Assembly (NCBI RefSeq): GCF_004379255.2
Contig: NC_056051.1
Span: forward strand, 4,242,062-4,306,061
Origin: Salvia splendens
Taxonomy: Eukaryota; Streptophyta; Magnoliopsida; Lamiales; Lamiaceae
DNA: 64,000 bases
Direction of reading: 5' to 3'
The position numbers were made by a program, and so were the translations under genes. Position 1 is the first letter of the stretch. Every line of letters starts with the position of its first letter. Below the pieces are notes generated by a model, which had not been told where the DNA came from, ran no database searches, and saw only the letters and a list, made by a program, of their open reading frames with translations. Positions 55,860 through 64,000 of this stretch are shown one piece after another.

Positions 55860-56160
55860 AGCATCGTTAACGGGAGGGGCCGGGCCGCAAAACGTGAGTC
55901 CCGGCCCGGCACGCGCATTGGAGGGGGGGAGGTTCCGGCCCAGGCCGGTCCTGGGGCCGCAGTTGCGGCCCGGTGACGGTCCCGCGGTCCGGCCTAGTGG
56001 CGCGACGGAAGGAGACAGGCCGTGACGGAGGGGGAATTTTTGGCAAAAATTGGAAGAGGTAGAAGAGGGAGGAAGAGGAAGAAGAGGGAGAAAGAGGAAG
56101 AGGGGCCGTGACGGAGGGGGAATTTCTTTTGCAATTTTCTTTTGCATTTTAAATTTTTTT
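55860..56160. mobile_element. GC-rich Harbinger-type left end, partner not found
   Basis: TTA then GAGCATCGTTAACGGGAGG, the same GAGCATC start seen at 61997 and at the right end of the 47041 element. A GC-rich subterminal region with GGCCCGG repeats follows, and a short direct duplication of GGCCGTGACGGAGGGGGAAT (about 56018 and 56105). The right limit is uncertain. Confidence 0.5.
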
Positions 56161-57639
56161 TGCACTTTTTTTAATATTCTATTTTTTTTATATTTTTTAG
56201 TTTATAATTTATTATTTTTGTATTAAAAATGAATTTCTCGTGTTATAATTTGCGTTGTCTAGGAATTGTAATTTTAATTTCTACTGAATAATGTATTTTC
56301 CCGGTTTCAATTGTTCAACGTATTGCATTTACGAGCCAAATATGTTGAAGTTGTGAATAGTGTCATTTATTAGTTGCGGTTCAGGTTGTGGTCTGCAGGG
56401 TTAGAGTAGTTGGGGCATGGGTCGCAACCGTAGAAGAATGATGACGTGGGGGGACTTGGGGCCTGAAACCGAGTCGGAGTTATTGACGCCCTTAACGTTT
56501 GCAGGGGACAGTGGGAATATTTTGTTACTCGAGAGTCGAGATAATTTGAATATGACAACTTGCTAGGCACTTTGGTTCGCAATTCGATTATAAACTACAC
56601 ACTGTTCTACGTGGCAGGCAGTAGTATAAAATAAAAAGGTTGTATCCCACAACTGCAGCATATTTTATTGATTTAAATAAAATTTATTGAATTAAAATAA
56701 TTGAGTCTTTAATTTGTCGTAGTTTAAAATAGTTTTTTTTGTTGTTGAAAATCATAGAACTCCTTGAATATATGCTAAGCAATTTGAGTTATCACGTGAC
56801 CCTGTAGCTAATGAGATTAACTATGTGAGTGGATCTTTTTAATTTCATTAAATAATTCATTTAATGTTACCTGGGTTAGGAATTTTAAGTTGGGAAAATA
56901 AAACCCGTATATTTAGTGGGTTAAATTAGGTTGCAAGTTAAACTACTTTAACCATAATCTTAAATTTTACATTTTCATATTAAAATCAATAAATTTTGTG
57001 AAATAAAAAAAATAATGGAGTTTCCTATAAATACAAATAAATAACACCTGAGAAAATTTCTAAGTTACAAAATAATTTGCTATTTTTGAAAATCGTATAA
57101 ATAACAAGAATTTGATCAAAGTTTTATTTTTTTTCTTTTTGACAATTTGGCTATACTAAATATTTTCTCCCGTCCCATAAAAACAGAGATCACTTTTGCC
57201 AATTTGAAATTTCCCTAAGAAATAGCAACTTCTATTTTAAGAATTTTTTTCTACTTTCAATACATAATCAATTTTTTTTCTATCCTTCTTTTAATTAACT
57301 AATTACACATTAAAATCTTTACAGTTTCAAAAATGTGTATTTTTATGAAATATAGATCTTTCATCATCCATGGACATAATTACTTACTCCCTCCACCTAC
57401 CATTTATAGTCTCATTTGAACATTTTAAAAAATTATTTAACTTTGTAAAAAAAATAGAAAAATAGTTAGATCAATAGCTGATCCCCTTGCCTAAAATAAA
57501 AAAATAAATGAAACTTTAAATTATGGAGATCATGTGATACACTTTGCAATATTTAATTTAATTATTGATCCGTGTAATAACGTTAGCAAGCTTCCATTAC
57601 AAAAGACGAGCAGAAGCAGGTGTTTGTTAGCATTCAAAG

Positions 57640-58521
57640 ATGTCATCAAACTCCGCCGTCGATAGCAACTCCGATCCCCCAAAATCCCCCTTCTGGGGAG
57701 AGCCAGATGCCCTCACCCTCCGCGAGGGCTTCTGGCTCCCCACCTTCCTCCTCGACTCATCCTCCGCCTTCCGCCATAACTTCCAAGCCCGCGACGGCGA
57801 CGTCCTCCTCGCCTCCCCAATCAAAACCGGCACCACGTGGCTCATGGCCATCTCCCACTCCCTCCTCACCAAACCAAAATCCAGTGATGCCGATGCCCTA
57901 GCCACCAACAACCCTCACTCCCTGGTCCCCACAGTCGAATTCGAGCTCTGGTCCCCCACCACAAACGTCAACATCTTCGACCCCACCTCCCCCCGCCTCC
58001 TCCACACCCACCTCCCCCTCTCCCTCCTCCCCGCCTCCGTCTCGAAAATCGTGTACATCGCCCGGAGCCCCGAGGACACCCTCGTCTCCATGTGGCACTA
58101 CTTCAACACCGTGGCCGGGGAGGTGGCGCTGGAGAAGGCGGTGGAGTGCTTCTGCTCCGGGGCCCACCCCTTCGGCCCGTTTGACCGCCACGTGGCGGAG
58201 TACTGGCAGGAGAGCCAGAGGCGGCCGGAGAAGGTGCTGTTTGTGAAGTACGAGGAGATGAAGAGGGAGCCGAAGAGGGGGGTTTTGAGGATTGCCGAGT
58301 TTCTCGGGAGGCCGGTGGGCTCGGAGGAGGAGGTGGAGGAGATTCTGTGGCGGTGTAGTTTGGAGAGGCTCAAGAATCTGGAGGTCAATGCGGCTGAACA
58401 TTCTGCTTACTTTAGGAAAGGTGAAGTGAGGGACGGGAAGAATTATTTGACGTCGGAGATGGGAGATCGGATTCATCGGAGCGTGGGCGTTAAGCTCCAG
58501 GAGTTGGGCCTCTTTTTCTAA
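57640..58521 (+). CDS. Cytosolic sulfotransferase, intronless, altered PAPS motif
   Basis: Would transfer sulfate from PAPS to a hydroxyl of a small molecule; the acceptor cannot be told from sequence. Single exon, 293 residues, shorter than the usual ~320-350. The 5'-phosphosulfate motif SPIKTGTTWL lies at about 65-74, the catalytic His in RLLHTHLPL (about 128), and the 3'-phosphate motif YIARSPEDTLVSMWHYF at about 142-158. The C-terminal signature, normally RKG-x2-G-D-W-KN, reads RKGEVRDGKNYLT: the second Gly is Arg (codon 58429-58431) and the Trp is Gly. The end (GVKLQELGLFF) is recognisable. The coding region is much more GC-rich than its surroundings, so the antisense strand also has long open frames, which I do not call genes. 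It may be active with reduced cofactor binding, or decaying. Confidence 0.88.
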   Translation: MSSNSAVDSNSDPPKSPFWGEPDALTLREGFWLPTFLLDSSSAFRHNFQARDGDVLLASPIKTGTTWLMAISHSLLTKPKSSDADALATNNPHSLVPTVEFELWSPTTNVNIFDPTSPRLLHTHLPLSLLPASVSKIVYIARSPEDTLVSMWHYFNTVAGEVALEKAVECFCSGAHPFGPFDRHVAEYWQESQRRPEKVLFVKYEEMKREPKRGVLRIAEFLGRPVGSEEEVEEILWRCSLERLKNLEVNAAEHSAYFRKGEVRDGKNYLTSEMGDRIHRSVGVKLQELGLFF

Positions 58522-58642
58522 TTCACGACCAACTACTCTTCTCTTCTGTTCGGTTTAATAACATGTTTTTCTTCCAACTGATTGTTGCAAGTAAACGAGT
58601 GTGTCGGTGTTTGAAAGTGTACGACTCGTTTCAATTTAACAC

Positions 58643-58820
58643 TCCTTCCGTCCCGGGCTACTCGCCCCTTTCCTTTTCGGCACGGAGATTAATGAATGAG
58701 TGTATAGGAAAGTTAAAAATTACGGCTGTAGGTGGAATTTTTTACTAAAAATGGAAAGAGTGCAAGTAACTTGGGATGCTCAAAAAGGAAATGAGTGCGA
58801 GTAGTGCGGGACGGAGGGAG
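58643..58820. mobile_element. Stowaway-like MITE with near-perfect inverted ends
   Basis: 178 bp. The left end CTCCTTCCGTCCCGGGCTAC and right end (reversed) CTCCCTCCGTCCCGCACTAC both continue TCGC. TA follows the right end; the left flank is CA. It lies about 120 bp downstream of the sulfotransferase stop, possibly inside its 3' UTR. Confidence 0.85.
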
Positions 58821-58998
58821 TATAACGTTTTTTATTCTAAATAATTATGAGTTAAGTGGAGTAAAAATGTGCTTGAGTGAGTTAGTATTGTTACTCAGAA
58901 AAAAATAATATGCCGGTGTGATAATGTTTTTTTACTATGCAATATATAAGTAGAATGCAATTTGTTCAAAACTCTCAACCTTAATCCATATCAAATTT

Positions 58999-59243
58999 CT
59001 CCTTGTCCCCCGATAAGAGCCTTGTTTTGTTATTTTAGTTCGCTTCACAATAAAGAGTCATATGTCAATTTTATTATAAATTGTGAGTATGTTCCACATT
59101 ACACTAATTTATTCCACTCACGGTTTACTAAAATTAATATAAGTGAGACTCATATTCCACTAACTTATTTAACTTATTTTCTTTTATCTTTCTTAAAATT
59201 CGTATCATAACTAAGTAGGACTTCTATTTCGAGAGGAAGGGAG
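58999..59243. mobile_element. Stowaway-like MITE, family A copy 3
   Basis: 245 bp. Ends CTCCTTGTCCCCCGATAAGA (left) and CTCCCTTCCTCTCGAAATAG (right, reversed), with TA at the right flank. The interior matches family A (TTCCACTAACTTATTTAACT, TTTCTTAAAATTCG). Confidence 0.72.
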
Positions 59244-59520
59244 TATTATCTCATCTTAATAAAAGACACAAAAAGGAGAAATAATGCAAAGATAACTTTC
59301 ACCACCTCACCCGTGATTCTCGGTGTTTCCGACACGTAACATCACTCCTCGAGATTGCAAATCTTCACACCCGTTTTTTAATTATTGGAAATCAAATTAG
59401 TCTTCGACTAATGTGTTTTGTATATCACTGTTTGAACGTCGTCTCATATTGAGTAGTAGTATATCATAGTATTATTATGTTTTTACTAAATTTCTATTGA
59501 CCACCATATTCTAAAGATAC

Positions 59521-60511
59521 TATTGGGTCCCCGGTGGTGCACACCCGAACTCCATATTAGTATAATATTATCTACTTTGGGCAAAACTCTTACGATTTTG
59601 CTTTTCCAAACTCCACATTAGTATGATATCGTCCACTTTAGGCAAACCCTCAAGGTTTTGCTCTTGGGGTAATCCCCAAAAGGCCTCATACTAATGGAGT
59701 TGGGGAAGCTCTTACATATGCTTGCAACTCTTGTTCATTCTCCGATATGGGATATGGTTTGCTCTACCACAATCCTCCCCTCAAACCAAGACCACCAGAC
59801 CAAGATCACACACAGGTCACAGGTCACCCTAGGTCTTGGTCGAGCTCACACAGAGACATCGAAGAACTTGCAAGCGCAATCAGGCCCAGCCCCTGAACCA
59901 GGGCTCTGATACCACTGTTGGGTCCCCGGTGGTGCACACCCAAACTCCACATTAGTATGATATTGTCCGCTTTGGGCAAAGCCCTCGCGGTTTTGCTCTT
60001 GGGGTACTCTCCGAAAGGCCTCATACTAATGGAGTTGGGGAACCTCATTTATATGCTTGCAACTCTTGTCCATTCTCCGATGTGGGATATGGTTTGCTTC
60101 ACCACAATCCTTCCCTCAAATCAAGACCACCAGACCAAGACCAAGATCTCTTACAAGTCACAAGCCCAACCCAAGGCCACCGGACCAAGATCACACACCA
60201 GTCACACAGGTCACCCCAGGTCTTGGTCGAGCTCACACACCACATCGGAGAACTTGCAAGCGCAACCCACCGAACCCCGAGCCACGCAGTCCAAGCCCCT
60301 AAACCAGGGCTCTGATACCACTGTTGGGTTCCCCGGTGGGTGCATACCCGAACTCCACATTAGTATGATATTGTCCGCTTTGGGCAAAGCCCTCACGGTT
60401 TTGCTCTTGGGGTACTCCCCAAAATGCCTCATACTTATGGAATTGAGGAAGCTCTTATATATGCTTGCAACTCTTATTCATTCTCCGATGTGTAATATGG
60501 TTTCTATCACG
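59521..60511 (-). mobile_element. Tandem TRIM-like array: three LTRs, two short interiors
   Basis: LTR-like units start at 59521, 59916 and 60321, each beginning T(A/G)TTGGGT(T)CCCCGGT. Directly left of the second and third is GGCTCTGATACCACT, the reverse of the initiator-Met primer-binding site TGGTATCAGAGCC, so the element lies on the minus strand. Interiors of about 145 and 210 bp have no coding capacity. A purine-rich tract on the minus strand (about 59771-59784) flanks the first LTR. The first LTR also carries a ~60-bp internal duplication. GATAC occurs at both outer flanks (59516-59520, 60512-60516), a possible target duplication. Confidence 0.8.
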
Positions 60512-60516
60512 GATAC

Positions 60517-61996
60517 AAATTTAAATGAGTTGATTGCAATCTTCTGTTTACTCTCGTATAAGGTCTAATTTGTGTCGCTTCAAAAAAATACTATTATGTC
60601 AACACAACAATCTAAAACAAATGGTTAAGTGGCCCATTATATAAATTTAATTCAATTTTACTCTTTTTTGTAGATATTTAATTCAATTTTAATGCATAGT
60701 ATTAACATTATAAATTTTACTAATTATATAAAATAATAATTTTAAATTAATCTTTTATTTTATTTATTTTAAATTATAGAGAAATCAAGCTTTTATTTTC
60801 ATGATTTATGAAACTAATAACATTAATAATATGTTTTAATATATTAAAAATAATCTAAATATGTAGTATAAAATAAAATAAATAATGCTAATATAACTTT
60901 CACGTAACCATTTAGAGTCCGATGGTGTTCTTGTCGTGTAATTAGCAATATAGAAAATGACCTCTTGATTTTTTTAATTAGGTATTTGTTCACCAAATCA
61001 CACCTAATTTTTTTTATTTACTTGGCTACACTAGTATCAGTCTCATGACTGAGACGACGTGTAACTTACTTGACTTAGACATTGTTAAATTATTGATAGG
61101 TAGATGTCTTAGATGGTATTATTATTATTATTCAAGGCTAACTAATAGTGATACGATATTCATTTACTGTAATGTTGCTATTTGTTACGGTTATTTAAGA
61201 GATATTGCTTATTTTTCATGAGTATAGAAAAATGCAACTTCCATTATAAACTTGTCAATAGTTCACTCTTTAATCTAATATATAATGTCAAATTTAGTGG
61301 CGCATCTAGGTATGACAATTTAGAGCTTCAAAATACAACTTCAAATAAAATCTTTGTTGTATAGAATAAAATATTTGTGTCAAATTACTTCAATTTTTGT
61401 ATATAGAAAAATAAATTAAGATTACCATAATAGACTTTAACAATTGAATTATTATTCATTTGAAATAGTATATAAGACCGATGTAATATTTATATAAAAA
61501 TATATGTGTCAATTTACTTCCACCATTAAATGTCTCATTTCATTTTTATTATTTTTAATTAATGAAGCACATCTTCTATTATCTCATTTCACTCACATTT
61601 TTTTACTCATAAAACATTATTTCACTAACTTTTTACCACTCATTATTTTATAGTACTAGTATTTTTAAAACTTATGTTGAATAAATATGTGACATTTCAT
61701 CCGAATGAATAGAAGTATTTTATAAATTAATCATCGTTGCAGCTGCTAAAGATGGGCAAGAGGTGATCTGTTTTAAATATGGGATAAATTAGATGGAAAT
61801 CAAATTTAGCCAAGTCTAATTCAAGTTATTCATCCGTAAGATATGGAGTATAAAAGTGTAACAATTTCTTCATATTCTTTCTCTGAATTCACCATCATGA
61901 TTTACATATCAGAGTCAATTTATTGAAAAACTTTGAGATTGGTATAAAAGTGAAGCAATTTACAGTTCGGACAAGACTGATTGTAACCAATTATAA
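60517..61996. other. AT-rich spacer without recognisable gene
   Basis: No gene seen. 61510-61710 faintly resembles MITE family A (CATTTCACTCACATTTTTTT, CACTAACTTTTTA), perhaps a very old copy. Confidence 0.5.
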
Positions 61997-63600
61997 GAGC
62001 ATCAGCGATGCGTCTCGTTGCTGTCTCTATCTCGTCTCGGAGAGACGAGACCGCATCGAGACAGCGTTGCGGGCTCCGTCTCGTCCCCATCCCGTCCCGT
62101 GTCTCGTCATGGAGAGGCAGTCCGCGAGCTGTCTCGCCACGCGCGTTGGCCACGTGGTGAGTTGTGGTTCATCCGTGACGCCCACTCGCCGGCCCGCGAA
62201 TGGGCGTCGTTTCTTTCAGTTGAAATTGCATTTTTTTTGTTTTATTTTTAAAATTTAGAAAAAATTTGAAAAATAAAAAAAAAATTCCAAAATTATACTA
62301 GCCGTTTATAGCCATTTTTTACAAATTTATAATTTTTTTGCATTTTTTATGCCCCCAATCACTTCTATAAATATCAAATCATTCCCACAAATTAATCCAC
62401 AAAACAAAAACTCTATATTCTCACTCAAACACTCTCACACACTCTACATTCTTCATCTCAAAACATTGTTCTTCTCCCAAATTTAATCCATTCATGGATC
62501 CATTTGAGAAAATGCGTCAAATAATGGAAGAATCTCTAGAAGAAGATCGACGTAGGGAGGAGGAGGAAGTCGCGGCGCCTCAAAGGCGATCCTGGACTTA
62601 CATCCATCGTAACTGGGAGGAAGCCACCGCAAGGTTGGTACGCGATTACTTCTGTGAGAACCCGGTATGGGGAGAGACTTACTTCCGTCGCCGTTTCCGC
62701 ATGAGAAACGGCTATTTCTACATATCGCAAATACATTGGCAGCCTGGGAAGATTTCTTCCAAGAAGGGTTCGACGCCGTTGGCTGTCTCAGTCACACGAC
62801 GTTCCAGAAATGTACTACAGCAATCCGTCAGCTTGCTACTGGTTAAACGACGGATTTGTTCGACGAATACATGCACATTGGGGAAAGCACTGGGAGAATG
62901 TGTTTGATGAACTTCTGCAAAGGCGTCCGGGCAGCCTTCACCGACGAATTTCTCCGGAAGCCAAGCACCGCAGATTGTCAGTTTCTGCTCCGACTTCACG
63001 AACAAGTGCACGGATTCACCGGGATGCTTGGCAACGTCGATTGCATGCATTGGCAATGGAAGAATTGCCCTGTGGCGTGGAGGAGGTCATACACGAGCGG
63101 CCACTAAGGCACCCACCCCACCGTTATACTCGAGGCCGTTGCCGACTACCAGCTATGGATTTGACATGCGTATTTCGGGGTCCCCGGATCGAACAACGAC
63201 GTCAACGTGCTCAACCAATCCAACCTCTTCACCGAAGTTTTGAATGGTAAAGCGCCGGCCATCAACTTCATCGCTAACAAACGGCAATATAAAAAGGGGT
63301 ACTATCTTGCTGACGACATCTATCCGAAGTGGCCAACCTTCGTGAAGACGTTCAACAGGCCGATGAACGAAAAATAGACTCTTTTTGCGCAGAAGCAAGG
63401 AGCTGCTCGCAAGGATGTGGAGAGAGCGTTCGGGGTTCTCCAAGCTCGCTTCAACATTATCAAAGCCCCGGCTCGTACGTGGTTTATGAATAATATGGTC
63501 GACATCATGTATACCTGCATAATCTTGCACAACATGATTGTCGCCGACGAAGGACTCGAGGCGGGAAATTGGTTCGACCCTGTCTCTTATCCTCTTTTAC
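61997..63600 (+). mobile_element. PIF/Harbinger element, decayed, right end not found
   Basis: Starts after TAA (61994-61996) with GAGCATCAGCGATGCG. The first 150 bp are packed with TCTCG/CGAGA motifs, including the hairpin CTCGTCTCGGAGAGACGAG (62033-62051). A TATA-like CTATAAATATC lies at about 62365, before the transposase start. The family-like sequence stops around 63580 and I see no matching right end, so it may be truncated or interrupted. Confidence 0.75.
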
Positions 63601-63674
63601 TAATTGGTCCAATTCAATGCTATACCACATCAATGTCATCTTATTTCAGTAAGACTTACAAATATGCAGACTGA
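62494..63674 (+). pseudogene. Harbinger transposase, frameshift and four in-frame stops
   Basis: Begins MDPFEKMRQIMEESLEEDRR and reads YIHRNWEEATARLVRDYF, FRRRFRMRNGYFY, then shifts frame at about 62733. In the new frame: LAAWEDFFQEGFDAV, KCTTAIRQLATG, stop TAA 62844-62846, LFDEYMHIGES, LLRLHEQVHGFTG, MLGNVDCMHWQWKNCPVAWR (first Asp), stop TAA 63105-63107, ILEAVADYQLWI, stop TGA 63162-63164 (Trp>stop), HAYFGVPGSNNDVNVL (second Asp), stop TAG 63375-63377, KDVERAFGVLQARFNIIKAP (Glu), IILHNMIVADE. All three catalytic positions survive, but the gene cannot make a full protein. It is closest to the transposase at 47330-48643. Homology ends at about 63580; the open frame to 63674 is not family-like. 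Confidence 0.88.
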
Positions 63675-64000
63675 CATTGCAACCTTTAACGATAGGTAGT
63701 CTAGGCCTATCTGGGTTGTGAAATTCTTATTTTTTTTCTTTGTTCAGAACTGACCGTGTTACCTTAAAGTGGACGACGCCCACAGCCGGTCCACTAAAAC
63801 AAAGACTTAGACTTTGTTACGTTGCTTATACATTTAAATATGCAATAAATATTCATTAAATGTGAAACATAACAACATTATGACAAAAATAATTTGTTGC
63901 ATCCATTGGAAAATAAAATATAGAGTTTTACAGTATTCAATCACTCGAAAGGTGATTTATAGTATACAAACTCTAACATCCAGTTGGTCCGAAGAAATCT
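63675..64000. other. Window end, unidentified, possibly LTR-element DNA
   Basis: Non-coding. The mix of a short GC-richer block (ACGCCCACAGCCGGTCCACT) and AT-rich sequence feels like the untranslated part of a plant retroelement, but I see no LTR pair, primer site or coding frame inside the window. Confidence 0.3.

Larger units (their letters stand above)
53949..57639. other. Spacer rich in MITEs, no recognisable gene
   Basis: AT-rich DNA holding two Stowaway-like copies (55089, 55422) and a GC-rich Harbinger-type end (55860). Other Stowaway-like single ends (CTCCCGTCCCATAAAAAC near 57168, CTCCCTCCACC near 57389) lack clear partners. The 70-codon minus-strand frame at 56370-56582 matches nothing I know. 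Confidence 0.5.

Noticed and set aside
57898..57911. Horizontal transfer of the sulfotransferase because of its high GC
   Set aside because: Intronless GC-rich sulfotransferases are common in plants and the motifs are plant-like. Composition alone is not enough.
57898..58476. 192-codon minus-strand frame opposite the sulfotransferase
   Set aside because: A shadow of the GC-rich plus-strand gene. Its translation is a monotonous Leu/Arg/Pro/Gly mix.
59521..60511. Cassandra-type TRIM with 5S rRNA-like LTR
   Set aside because: The Met-type primer site fits many TRIMs, but I could not see 5S promoter boxes in the LTR.
59918..60568. 216-codon plus-strand frame in the TRIM-like array
   Set aside because: It runs through repeated LTR and primer-site sequence, antisense to the element, with the same words repeated. 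Not a gene.

Overview
This is nuclear DNA from a flowering plant. The genes carry many short introns with GT/AG borders and the products are typical of a core eudicot. Spacers are AT-rich and crowded with PIF/Harbinger, Stowaway-like and LTR elements. The transposon style suggests an asterid, perhaps Lamiales, but that is only an impression.

Host genes, left to right: the 3' two-thirds of a protein disulfide isomerase (1-2642, +); HEMB, the second step of tetrapyrrole synthesis (12095-15490, +); a filament-like plant protein, FPP (17595-20367, +); chlorophyllide a oxygenase, CAO (22349-25482, +); a BTB/POZ protein like Arabidopsis At1g21780 (26668-28897, -); a small GNAT-type acetyltransferase (30620-31739, +); an F-box protein 7-like gene (32311-36418, -); a zinc-ribbon-like protein like At4g08330 (37590-40279, +); a small Cys-motif protein (43534-44066, -); and an intronless sulfotransferase (57640-58521, +). 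PDI, FPP, BTB, GNAT and FBP7 recall the Arabidopsis block around At1g21750-At1g21810 (from memory). HEMB and CAO put two plastid chlorophyll-pathway genes within about 14 kb.

Repeats dominate elsewhere. There are three PIF/Harbinger elements with decayed transposases (4528-9654, 47041-49058, 61997 to about 63600), one internal-deletion derivative that still carries a transposase tail (10751-11420), and a broken ORF1-like gene (50053-50896). Stowaway-like MITEs are scattered through spacers and one intron. At 59521-60511 there is a tandem LTR-internal-LTR-internal-LTR array of a TRIM-like element.

The most unusual object is the 2.6 kb LTR element at 51371-53943, flanked by a perfect 5-bp target duplication (AAAAT). 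Its interior carries no recognisable retroviral-type enzymes. It carries fragments of at least four unrelated host genes (RRM, PPR, CCHC zinc knuckle, HSP70), the first three joined in one open frame. It looks like a retrotransposon that has captured host transcripts.

Several host genes carry damage or oddities: two one-base deficits in CAO, a missing or decayed exon in the FBP7-like gene, a duplicated splice donor in HEMB, and a changed cofactor motif in the sulfotransferase.
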